Of a DNA stretch of 64,000 bases, positions 37,798-49,945 are shown piece by piece. This DNA comes from Rhabdornis inornatus. Taxonomy: Eukaryota > Chordata > Aves > Passeriformes > Rhabdornithidae. The stretch is from positions 382,069 through 446,068 of the forward strand of contig VWZS01000622.1 of the NCBI GenBank assembly GCA_013397075.1, given 5' to 3'. The notes under the pieces were generated by a model. It did no database searches. It worked only from the letters and a program-made list of their open reading frames with translations, and had not been told where the DNA came from. The translations under genes were made by a program, and so were the position numbers. Positions within the stretch are counted from its first letter, which is position 1. Each line of letters starts with the position of its first letter.

Positions 37798-40499
37798 GTA
37801 AGACCCGTTTGTATTTTCTGAAACAATTTAAGTTTTATGTGTCAGTGGTATGCAGCCTGTGTAGGAACCAGGGTCTAAATTTGCTCTGTGTCTGGCTTGT
37901 TGGCCTTGTGTTCAATCTTCCTGTGTTTATTCAGGTAAACTCTCACTAGAAATACTAAAAACACATCAGTGGCAATTTTGTTTTGTGCCAAAGACCTAAG
38001 CGTAGTTGGGCGTTTTGCTGGTCAGAGGTTGCTGTGTTTGGCTGCATATCTGTGAAAGTGACCACGTCTAATTAAACTGCCTGCATATTAAAGATTATTG
38101 AACTTGTTTACAAGCCCTGGAAATCAGGTGGTATGGAAACAGAGGTATTACTCTGAGGTATGTGAGGTATCTTAACTGTCTTGTCTGTTAGGTAATGAAT
38201 ATGAGGTAATATGAGGATGCAGGTACTCCTCTGATTGACCACCCTGTTCAAGGTGCACGTGGAGGTGTGTGTTTTGCGGCATTAGTCTGATGAGATGTTT
38301 AAGGCTGCTGGGACATCTTTGTTCAGCCAAGCATCTTGTGGTGTCTTTGAAAGAGTAATGGTCAGCTACAGTGTTCTTAGTTGGGAGTTGTTCAGCCTTT
38401 GCCCTTATTGTCCTGAGCAGATGCTGCTCACCTATTATCCTTTCAGCATCTTTCTAGCTGAAACACACTTTCCAGGTTCATTGCTAGTTGTAAGGTTCTT
38501 TGTGATCTCTCAGAAAGAAACTCAAAAACAAACAAAAAAAATGCTATATAACTAATGACACTTGTTCAGATAAACAGAAGTTTGTAGTACTGTATATGTG
38601 GAGATTCTGCTGTTAAATTATTGATAGTCATATATTCTTTATCATTGCAAGTACGTAAGTCCATAATTAATTATTTTTTTTTGTTATCTTTCTTACCTGT
38701 AGTTTTCAACTCAAATTTCAGGAGGGTGTGGGGATTTGAGCTGTAAAATAGACCAAGAAAACATCACGTATGCTCTGCAGAAATGGGTGTCTGTAAGTTA
38801 CCCAAGAAAATGCACAAGCTTGTAGAAAATTATTTTGGAGATTAAAAAGTAGTGTTCTGCATCCCAAGTGAATTGTCACCCAGGGCAAATCAGTCTTTTT
38901 GTTTTTACGTGGCATTGCCAGGGGTTTTGCATCTGGAACAGTACATTAAGTTTGGTAAAAAAAGAGTTGGAAAAGATTTTTCAACAGAGCAGAAGGACAG
39001 ATGTCCAGAGGTATGCATTGCTGGGAACATCTGAGGAAAGAGAGTTGCTACAAATTTGTTGTTATTTAAGAAAATAAGCTTTTCATTAAAATTGCATGCA
39101 TCAAAGCCAGATTTTCATTCTGCCGTCAAATATCAAAAACTGTGAGTGGAAACTTAAACAATCTTAATTTTATTTTGAAGAAGAAAGGGAGGTGTGAAGG
39201 TTAACATTTGAATAGTTGCTTTGCTAGCTGCTGTGGTATTGTATTTTGATAACAGCTTTAAAATATTTTAGATTTGGAGAGATGAGTGGCCTTGGCAATG
39301 CCTCATGTTTGGGAGCAAAGCATGTTAAAGTGAGTTGTCATCTAACAGGATTATGTGTAAGCTTCTGGAAAAAATAAATGATGGATATTTTTATTAGATG
39401 GAAAAATATGGCAGATTATATATACTATTTAAATAATACATCCTCAAGCTTTAAGGTTATATATGGAGGTCTTCACTGAAGTATTTTTGGAGACAAGCTT
39501 TTGAAGAGAGGATTGGGAATAAGATATATGCTGAAACCATCCTTATTTCTTTTGTAGTTCTATTTGAATTTACACTTACTGGTTAAGTTTACCTTGCTGA
39601 ACTGCTGAAGGTTTGTGTAAATAACTAGAGCCGTGCATGAGCATGAAGCATGTAGAGTTGTTTTTGGGCTAGAATGCTGTCCTGGAGCAGATTGAAGAAA
39701 TGTCCAGCTCTCCTGCATGCAGCTATTAGTGCTCCAGCACCTCTGAGCTAGCATTGTGTTCACAGTATCATCCATGGTATGTTCTAGTCATAGGAATATG
39801 GCCGGAGCTTGAGAGGTTGGTCTCTTGAGTGTCCATGGTCATGACAGGAGCTGAGTTGTGTGGGTTGAGTGTCATTGTTACATGACAACAAACTAGAGGA
39901 AGACTGAGAGTCATGTTTTGCACTCCATATATTGCTGGTTTATTACTCTTAAGAGGTACTTTTAAAAAGGTACAGCTTTTCAATTCCAATCTGTAAACTT
40001 CAGATGAAAATATGAATTGTTTGGTGTTCTAGCAACATAAAGGCTTTATTTTAAGTTTTCTGTCTGGGATGGTTGTTGCCAGTTTTGAGAAATAATATTG
40101 TCCCTATAGATTATACAAATAATCTGTTTGTATAGTCAAAAGCTATGAAACTGTGTTTGTGATAAGAAATACCTGAAAAATAGAATTGATATGTCTTTCT
40201 TCAGGGGTTTTATTTTCTAGTATACAACCTTATTGAACAATGAAATGAGACCAAAGTGCCCTTACAAATGGCAGAAGCAGCAGCCTGACTGATATATTGA
40301 TTAGATGGCCATGCCTTTAAAATTAGGAGCCCTGAAATTAGGATTAGTGCTCTTTATTTTGTTACATAATGCAAATATATTGTTTGCTTTGCATAAAACC
40401 CAAGATCATATTCCCTTGGACCTGAGAAGGATGGAAGAGCAAACGCAGTTGTACCAAAACATGCCTATGTCTGTGCATAGAGCTGGAGGACCATGAGTG

Positions 40500-41612
40500 T
40501 GAGAATGATCAGCTCCTGGTTGACCTTCCCAGCTCAAACTGGATCCCTGCAAATCTATGGGGCCTGATAAGATTCATCCAAGAATCCTCAAAGAGCTGGG
40601 TGATGTCATTACAAAATTCCTCTCAGTGATTTTTGAGCCGTCTTGGAAATTCTGAGAGGTCCCAGCTGGCTGGAAGCTGGCAAACATTGTCCCAGTTCTC
40701 AAGAAAGGCAGGAAGGAGGACCCGTTCCACAGGCCTGCTAGTCTCACTTCAGTGCCCAATAAAGTAATGGAAAAGATTACTCTGGGAGGTGTTGGAAAAC
40801 ACCCGAAAGATAGTGCTGTCCTTGGTCACACACAGCACATCTTCATAAGAATAAAGTCCTGCTTATTGAGTCTTCCTTTTATGACAAGATAATCCACACA
40901 TTTGATCAAGGGAAGCCAACTGATGTGGTATTTTTGTATTTCAGTAAAGCTTTCGTTGCTCTCTCACTGTATCCTTCTGGACAAAATGTCCAGCTCACAG
41001 CTGGACAAACATATTATGGCATGGGTGAGAACTGGCTCATGGGTTGGGCACAAAGGGTTACAGAGAATGGGGTGACATCAGTCTGGTGACCTGTCACTAT
41101 TGGGGCTCCCCAGGGCTCCATCCTTGGCCCTGTGCTCTTCAACAGCTTCATACTTGACTTGACTCAGGCCTGGAGGGGACACTGGGCATGTTCCCAGGTG
41201 ATACAAATCTGGGAGGAGCTGCTGACTCCCTCAGAGGGAGGGAGGTCCTGCAGAGAGACCCGGACAGATTAGAGCTGGGCAATCACCAACCATGTGAAGT
41301 TCAACAAGGGCTGGTGCCANAGGTGCTGATCTATGTGACTGGTGACATGACCCAAAGGAATGGCCTGGAGTTGTGTCAGGAGAGGTTGAGGCTGGATGTT
41401 GGGAAGAGGTTCTTCACCCAGATGATTTTTGGGCACTAGAGCAGGCCCACAGGAGGGAAATGATCCAAGCACCAAGCCAGATAAATTTCAAGAAGCATTT
41501 GGACAAAACCCTCAGGCACCTGGTGTGACTCTTGGGATGTCCTGTGTAGGGCTAGAGTTGAATGCAGTGGTACCTGTGGGTCTGTTCCAATTTGGCATAT
41601 TCTGTGATTCTC
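40500..41612 (+). mobile_element. CR1 LINE with reverse-transcriptase remnant and internal deletion
   Basis: An old CR1 copy of about 1.1 kb in the same direction as SNX18. It includes the 3' part of the reverse transcriptase frame: around 41102 it reads GAPQGSILGPVLFN, the conserved PQGS...LGP.LF motif of CR1 enzymes. Upstream pieces resemble 'gtcccagttctcaagaaagg'. The 3' end has 'gaggttcttcacccagatga' and the tail 'catattctgtgattctc'. Stops and frameshifts make it inactive. At the single N at 41320 it jumps from the reverse transcriptase 3' region to a point in the 3' UTR about 440 bases further on in the related copy at 57.3 kb. Confidence 0.88.
41320..41320. other. Single N at an internal CR1 junction
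   Basis: The N falls exactly where the CR1 copy loses alignment with its relative at 57.3-58.3 kb, so it probably marks a collapsed or unfilled gap and not one unclear base. Confidence 0.6.
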
Positions 41613-44600
41613 TAATTTTAACTGTCTTGTCCTGTTATGCTTTTGCTGTACTGCAGCTAGCTGAAGCGTGCTGAATGTGATTTCTAAGTGCGTTTTGTGC
41701 TCTGGACTGAGAACTCTACATGTCTGAGGTTTTGTTTAAAAACTTTCTGCAACTTATGCTAAAAGAGCCACAGAGATAGAAGTTTCTCTCTATGTGGGCT
41801 TTGTCTTTTTCTCTAGAATTATGAACCAAAGCCATGTAAGCCTTGCTGTTGCTTTGTCTGCATCTTACCAAGAAAACATGTTAACTGTTGTGCTTTTAAT
41901 TGTTTTGGGATTCAGATCTTTCTGCCTTCTGTGCTGAGGACATCATATGTGATCTGATTTGTGTCATTTGTGTAAGATGTGTACCAACAGACTGTGGAAA
42001 TATTTCCAAACTGTTTATTATCTTATTGTTAATTGATATTTTATGAAATGGCAATGGCTTCAATAGGCGATATTAGAAGATTCCTTTTCCTCTTTTCTTT
42101 TACAAGAGTCCTTTTCTTTCATCTTGAGTTCTTAGTGTTTAAGGAATTTTCTGTAGGGAAGGAAGAGTTAAAGTTCCTGCTGCATGAGAGACAGAGAAGT
42201 ATTTGAACATTTCTGTACCACATGCAAGTCAGGGATCACCAGGTCAATGCTTTTTGAGACCTTTATTGGTTTCATATGCACCCTAGTCCACATCTGATGA
42301 TTCATTCAGTGGAGCCCTACAGCAAAGAGTGTGCCCAGTTGGAAACATCACATTTCCATCTGAAAATACTTGGGTTGAGAATCCCACTGAGGCTGGCATA
42401 GAACATATTAGTACAAACGCATACGTCCCTTACAGCAACTTGTTGTTCTATAGGTTTTGCTTGGAAAACTAGGTGATTAGGGAAAACTGGTGCCTGGATA
42501 AGGTAGACGATGGCAGAGTGTTGTCTCAAGCTTCTGAACACCCCAGTACTTTAATAAATCTAGCCCTCAATCCCTTATAGGTAAATGCTTCTAATGTGCT
42601 TGCATGAAAATATTCTTGGGCGTGTAGGTGGGGTTTTGGAATGGAAGATACATATTAGACAGATACAGCTGTACACAGTTTTCTTTAGCCACTGGCAAAA
42701 CATTTGCAGAAGAGGGATAGTAAGTACCAGAGGCTCAAAAAATTAAGCTGCATTTTATAATTTTCTATTGCAGAACTGGTGTATCTTTCAAGAAATACTG
42801 GTTCTGTTTTTTTAATTTTGAGAAGCAAGGCAGCTTCCCACTTGTAATGGATAATACCTTCTCTTTTATGCATTTGAAGTCTGCTTGGGGAAATTCCCTA
42901 GGCATTCTTGGTGAAATAAGTTCTCCGTATTAATTGCTAAAGCTTCGCTCAACTTGGTGCAATCTTTCTACTTCTGTAATCTTCAACACAAAAGCTCACT
43001 GCAGGCCCATGCAAGTTCAGGTTCAGAAAATTCATGCGTTTGTGGGAATTGGAGACAGCATGTGCTAGTATCCTAGCTCATTCTTGTCTGGCTGTTTTGT
43101 CTTCATATTTGGTTAGCGAGAGTAGAGAAGTTGGGTGAGTTTTGGGTTTCTTTCTTTCAAGTTTTTTTTAGGAATTACTATAATTGGCCTCTTGTGGTTT
43201 ATGAAGGTGGAAGAAGTACTGACTAACATGCTGTTTCATCTCTGCTTTCCAGATTTCTTCTCTCTTAACATTATGAGTTAATGTTTGACAAACTTCTGGT
43301 TATGGTTTTTACAAAAGAGACCTGAAAAAGTGGTCTAAATGTTTCCCGACATACAGGCAATTCCATTTCCTTTCCATGCCAGAATTTAAGAGAATTATTT
43401 TTAAAAACCCCTGAATGATTAATGGTTTCTTGGTCGCTGTTTGTGAAAAGTAAAATAAGGCAAATTGCCTTATTTACTTGAAGCAAACTTAATTCTAGAC
43501 ATAGGCTTTAAAGAATGCACTTGCTATGTTTTTAGAATATCTTACAAAACTGTAGGTGAAAAATCTATCCAGATGGAAATGCATCAAAATTTAAAGCACC
43601 AGAAAACCCAAAGAGCACTGAAACCTGGAACTCTCTAACATTTTCCATTTCCTCCTCCCTTCTCTCCCCAGAGGGAAGAAGTGGTATTTGAATTAATGAA
43701 TAAATCAGGCTGGTTAATACTGTCACTAAAACTTTATATCACAGTATAAAAGCAGTGTTTTTCTGTCATGCTTACTTCCTAAGCTCTTCAATTTGTTGTG
43801 CAGAAATGTTTTTTCTCATCACTGTTTTTCCTTTTATCCACCTTTAAGGGTTTTTTCCTCCTCTGTCCCTCAAATGCATACACTTTGCATGGGCTTCAAC
43901 TCAGATAACTGCTGGGTAAGAGTTAGGCGTGTAATCCTAGCCAGATGACCCTTGCAGCAGTAAAAAGAGATGGGCATTTCATCTGTGTAAGAGTTTTGGT
44001 GAGAAAGGATGTACTACTCCAGGATTACTTCTGTTTTTTTGCCATGTCAGCCTCCCCATAGTTGTTACAGTGATGATGTAACACTCTCTGCTTGCTGCTG
44101 CATTACTCAATGTTGTCTCACAATATTTGAAGGTAATCTTAAGAAAATGGAGCTAAAATGTGAAAGAATCTTCACATCTAGAAACTGTATAAAATTACAG
44201 CTTCTTAGTTGGTATGGAGTCAGAGGACAGAAGTAAACAACTAAAATTGAGCAATGGCTTTACTTGAAGAAAATTAAGCAGGAAGAGGAATGAACGGACT
44301 TCTATGCCCTGTCTGTCTGAAAGATGCATGCATGGGTCTTCCTAATGTGTGGTCCTTTTTTCTTTTCCACTCCTCCACAATCTCTGTGGCTTGCTAGGGG
44401 AGTGAGATTCATGCTGTTGTGATGGGTCTTTTTCCTCTTATCTTTTGAAATTAGTCTGGTATCATAGACCTTCAGTAACAGAGAGACATTTCATGGCTAA
44501 TAAAACACCAGTGGGTTGTTTTTTTTCGAAACCTGCTGGTATCAGAGGAAGACCATAGCTGTTCCTTCCATGGGAGAGACTAGATGCATTACTGCACACC

Positions 44601-47600
44601 AGAAAGTCTTTCCAGTCTACCCTCTTAGTCCTAACAGGAGAAGTTTTGATTGGAGCTCACACCTCTAGCTTTGACTACAGGCAAGTGCATGTTTAAATAA
44701 TATAAATTTGCATCAGATTTTTTAGTCAGATCACAGAAAATACCCCATGCTATGTGCTCACCACAAGCATTAAGGCCTTGTCTACTGGGGTGGCCCTGTG
44801 AGCAACTAGGGAGTAGCAGAACAGTGTAGACGTTGAAGACATAGAATTTATATTGTAGAAAGAGGAGGTAATTCTATTTCAAAATCAAAGTAATGCCTTT
44901 TGAGAGACACATGAAGAATCTATGTAGTGGGATGGTTCTCCTGAAGCTCTGGATGCACTTAGTCTGGCTGATAGAGCTTACATCCAAACATGGAAGACAA
45001 GAATTGGTAGACAGAAAATGGAAAGAAGCTCCCAGAGTCCTTCCAGTTCTTTGTTAGCACATTATCAAAAACAATCAAGCTGACTGACTTTTTAGTTTGT
45101 AAGTCACCTTTGAAACAAGGACATATTTCAACCTTTCCAGCAACTTTCCATGACTTCATTGTTAGACTTTGTTTGAACAGTTGAAATGCCAAGTCAGTAA
45201 GTGCAGACTGCGCGTAAACTTATCCAGTTGGCACCTTGTGTATTTTAAATTGCCTGGTTCGAATAACACAGAATTTCAAAATTTTGATTGAAAAAATAGC
45301 AAATTATATTTGGCTGAGTCCCCAAACATGAGCCTTATCAGCAGACTAGGGTAAATAAATGGCACATGATTTCTTATGCAGTCTTGTTTGTATTTTTCAT
45401 TATAGCCATGAGGACTTAAATAAAATGGAGAAAAACCCAAAACAATCCACCAACATTTAAACAATCTGTCCAATTCTTGCCAGTGATTTTGGGTGGTTAC
45501 TGTAGCAGAACAGGAAGAAGTGAGTTGTTTTCAGCCTTTATTTTAAGCGGGTACACAACATGGGTGCACAACTTCTGCCTACATGCAGTTCATTCATTAA
45601 CAATGTGAAAAGCAGGTTCATCCTGTGATTCGGAGTTTACATTACTTTGTTGTCCAATGGTAAAAAGCAACTTATTATTCTAATTTTTTTTAGAATTTTT
45701 GTGATTTTGAATCTTTATGTGCATGTATAGCTAATGCTGCCTTACTAGCAGTACACTAAAGAAGCTTTTCTTTTAAATAATGTGAATATAGTGTTATATT
45801 ATAATTTTCACATGTTCTAAGAGAGAGCAGTTAAAGGGTACTAGGATAAAGTAAACCAGTATCTGCATTTCATTTGCATCTTGACTCTTCTCATATGAGT
45901 TTATGTTAAACTGCCTGTACATGGTTTTTTTTTTGCTCATCTTAGGACGGCAATAGAGTTAAGCAGGTGATAATAGACAAGCAAACACTGTATGTTGTAT
46001 TTGTTCTTTGCTTCGCTTTTAGCCTTAACAGAAAAAAACATCTAAAAGCAGATGTTTCGTTGTGCCCCAATAAAGCAGTGATGTAAGAGTCAGTGGAACC
46101 TGCATTTATATTTACTTCTCTCAGTAGTAGTATATGGATGTTGATACCTGTCCATCTATATCCCATGAATCTTACAAAAGTTTTGAAAGAGGTCAGCATT
46201 TAATGTAATAGTGCTTATACCCATTTTGGAGAGGAGGTGAAGGCATTTCTGCTCATTTGTTGTTAACCATTTCTACTTAAAATTAATTTATTTTGTCCAT
46301 GGACAGCATAATTTCTGGTGGCTGTTGTCTTGAAGTCAGCAGTGTGAACAGAACATTTACAAAATCTGTTAAAAATCTGTAGCATCTTTCTAACATAATG
46401 CTTGTTCCTAGCATCCTAATTGGAAAAAAATTAGTGCACAAAACCTGTGACAACCAAACTGTAAAAGACCAACTCCTATTCTGATAAAGCAGAGTTCTGT
46501 ATTAAACAGCTTGTTTGATGCCCCAGTTAGATGTAAACAAGTGAAAAGTACTAAAAATTACTGAAAAGTTTCATCTTGATACTTCTGCAAATTGCAATTG
46601 CTTAAATTTTCAAGTGTAGTCCTGAAAAACATGGCTGACTTTCTAAGGGGCAAATGTACTGTGTTTCTGGTGAACAGCCTAGTTTATATTACGCTCTTTT
46701 CTGTCCCCCTAGTCTGCACTGCCAGCTGAAACTACCCCAAAGAAAAACTCTCTTAAATGGTAAATGTGAGTGCCAAAAAGTACAGAGTGCTGTTGAACTG
46801 GGCAAACCTGGCATTAGTTAGCATTTGCCTCTCAGGCTGTGGTGCAAAATACTATATTTGTGATAATAGATAGCTGTACATGTAGTTTAACTGGATTTTA
46901 TTGTCAAATGATTCCTGGTGGACTTCCTTTCAGATATCACTGTAGATGCTTGTAAAGTCAAGACTATCCACAAACAGAGTTTAAACATGCTTTAGTGCCT
47001 GAAAAAAGGTCATTTGTTTGCTTAGAAGACTGCTAGTATACAATACATGAAAAGATAACAGTTGTAACGTCTCTGCATTCTAGATTTGAATGCAGAATAT
47101 TAATCTCATTTTACACACTTTTTTCTATGTGGCTACCTAGCATTATGTTTTGTTGGGGTTTTAAAAAATTTTGTTAACGGCATTATGTGGGGTGGTAGAT
47201 GTATTAAAATGGTAATTCTATTTCTTTCATTTACTCAGCTGTGTTCCTCTCGTTTTCTGTTATCAACTCCTCCAAGGCTATGGCATCTGCTCACGTAGCA
47301 GTGTGGTGTAGCGGGGCCAGGCAAGACATTTGTACTGAAGGTGCTGCACAGCAAAGCTCGTAGATTCCTCTGGGGTACCCTGGAACTGAAATGCACATTG
47401 ACAATGTGGAGATTTAAATATTATTTCAGTAGTGTAATCGTTTTACACTCTTTGAACATGCACAGGTATGATTACAGTCCTTGTAGATTTGGATAACTAA
47501 ATTCCTCTATATGCTCTTCCTCTGTGTATGTACACTGACAGATGTATGCTCAATGAGTCTAATCAGATCTTAATAATCATATTATTTAAAATTTTAAAAT

Positions 47601-48690
47601 ATCAGACATTAGTTAGACTACAAGTAACCCTGGTAGTTTTGAAAAATTGACATTTTACACTGTGCATTCTAGCATCATTCTTAATTTGGTTTATGTAAAC
47701 TAAATCAATTTATAAGTTTAGGCCATCAGATGAGGTTGCAGCTAATTAATGTTCTGAAATATCTAGCAAAGACTGTTTTGTGTGTGAGCTCCAGAGTTGT
47801 ATAGAATAAAAAGTGACTTCATTTTGAACTGAAGAATGTGTTTTTTAGTGTCAGCTTTCAATAAGCTTTGCAGCAGGGTAACTGAAAGAACAAATAATTA
47901 TGTCTAATTTTAATAACTCTATAGTCATGTTGATCTAGATGTCAGCAGAGTGCTGTAATTTATAAACCTAAATTTACAGGATTGTACTATGTTATCTGGG
48001 CTTTTTTTGAGCAATGGGCAACAGAACAATGAAAAACAAAGTTCACTTCTTTAACTATGGCTAGGCTGCAGTTCTAAAAGCATAATAGCCATTTTCATGT
48101 ATGTACAGAAACTCTATAATACTAAAGTAATTGCAGTTTGATATATGTAAGTTTTATACTTCCGACATTTCACTATGGAAAAGGGAGTGTTGTTAAAATA
48201 GTTTTGTGCCTTAAGAAGGAGAATATAATCTTTTAAATGCAAAAAACTGGGTTTGAAAACTACTGCATTAGCACTTACCAAAAGCAAGCGGCAGAATTTT
48301 GCCTTTGGTTTTGAAAATCACTTGTTTTTTTTGGTGTAAAGCTGTGAAACTGGATTTTTAAAAAGCAACTTATTCCAACATTAATAACTCTAATGGTACT
48401 TTTTCCATGTGACATTTCTTTTAGTTCAGTCTCTACTGAAAAAGTCTTCTGGTTTTAATTTCAGGCAGATTCCTATTATGCTGCTTTCCATTATAAATCT
48501 TGGCCAGAAAATGTAAAGAATTTGCAGAATCTCAGTGTAGGCTTCTTTTGTTAATCAGTGCCCAGAGCATTCTTGAGAAAATAATCTGTCAATGTAGCAA
48601 AATCTCTGTTCTGTTGCAAACTATTTCACTTTCAATTGAGAGAAAGAATTTGGGGATTTTTTCAGAGTTGGATTTCACACTACATGTTAT

Positions 48691-48695
48691 CTCAT
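48691..48695. repeat. Target-site duplication CTCAT (left)
   Basis: CTCAT directly before the outer LTR, repeated exactly at 49941-49945. Confidence 0.85.
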
Positions 48696-49940
48696 TGTCA
48701 TGGTTTGAGCACAGCTGAAAATTAAGCACTGAGCAACCACTCGCTCAACCGCTTCCTCTCTCCCACCCCAACCTCAGTGAAATGGGGAGGAGACTTGAAG
48801 TAAAACTTCTATGTTGAGATAAGAACAGTTTAATAATTGATACTAATGGAAAATGCAATAATAATGGTAAATAATAATAGTGATCATAAAAAGGAAACAA
48901 ACAGGTGATGCACAATGCAACTGCTCACCACCCACTGACGGATGCCAGACTCCCCTTCCCAAGCCCAGATCTGCTGTGCTTTTGGGTGACTCCCTGTTCT
49001 GGTTTAAGGCAAATTTGGGAGAAAACTTCTGAATGGGGTTTTAGGAAACAGATTCAAGTAGTTCCTTCTTTAACTGGTTCAGGGAAATATTTCTTTGGAG
49101 AGAAGGGGAAAAAAACCCTGTTTATTTAACAGGCAAAGCACTTTCCAGCACAAAAATGGGCAATACTAAGTAACAAAACGTTTTGCTGCTCTGAAGAGAT
49201 GACAGATTCAGAAGAGTCCCTTCCTTGGGTTGCAGCCTGGCTCACTCAGTCTGTTCGCAGTCCCTCTGGCGCTGGGAAATGCCGTGGCCCAGGCCAGGCC
49301 TGGTGGGACACAGGTGTGAGCTCGTGGTGCTCCTCTGGGTTTTCAGTCCAAAGCAGGTTCAAACAATTCCAAGAAAAACGGGGAAAAAAAAGCCCCACAG
49401 TTCAGGGAGCTTTTCTGCCTCAGCTAGCCAGAAGTTTAGGGTAAAAGAGAGCTTTCTCCTTCTGTCCATTGCAGACAGCACAGTTTGTGTATAGGATGTG
49501 GGGGAGCAAGTGCAGTCTCTGACAGCAAACTTTGCACCTTGTCTTTTCCCCTTCACTCCTGGAACGAGTCTTAAAGCTGCAGAACTCAATATTCAACACC
49601 AACAGAATAGACGATTGGGGATACAAGCGTCGTAGTCACCCCAAGACACTCCTCCCAGTTTATATCCTGGGCATGACTTCTGTGGTGTGGAATATTCCTT
49701 TGGTCAGTTCCAATCACCTGCCCAACTGTGGTCCCTTCCAGTTTTCTTTTGTGCACCTTCTCACTGGCAGAACACGAGACTAGGAGGGAGGAAAATAAAG
49801 TCCTTGACTTGGAATAAACATGCCTTAGCAAAAACCCAAACATCAGTGTGTTATCAACACCACTCTCATTCTGAATCCAAAACACAGCACTGTAACAGTA
49901 CTGGGAAGAAATTAACTCTACCCTAGCTGAAACCAGGACA
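48696..49940 (-). mobile_element. Outer solo LTR of an avian endogenous retrovirus
   Basis: The segment begins TGTCATGG and ends CCAGGACA, imperfect inverted termini, and is flanked by an exact 5-base duplication (CTCAT). Read on the minus strand it starts TGTCCTGGTTTCAGCTAGGG, a start very common in passerine ERV LTRs, and carries a TATA-like GGATATAAAC (49660 region). A second LTR is inserted at 48995-49648. Without that insert the outer LTR is about 586 bases. No viral coding sequence is present. The orientation is taken from the TATA-like element and the family's usual start, and is less certain than the borders. Confidence 0.85.
48995..49648 (-). mobile_element. Inner solo LTR inserted in the outer LTR
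   Basis: The segment begins TGTTCTGG and ends CCAAGACA (inverted termini matching at 6 of 8 positions), 654 bases. It is flanked by CTCCC on the left and CTCCT on the right, a 5-base duplication with one mismatch. Outer-LTR sequence resumes right after it with 'ccagtttatatcctgg'. On the minus strand an AATAAA-containing word lies toward the end, which suggests minus orientation, but this is weak. It is from a different LTR family than the outer copy and must be the younger of the two insertions. Confidence 0.75.
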
Positions 49941-49945
49941 CTCAT
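49941..49945. repeat. Target-site duplication CTCAT (right)
   Basis: Exact repeat of 48691-48695 directly after the outer LTR. Confidence 0.85.

Noticed and set aside
37260..37949. Start of SNX18 at the ATG at 37260
   Set aside because: This ATG is an internal methionine at the end of the PX domain. The residues just before it (DH) are also SNX18, and the true start is in the gap.
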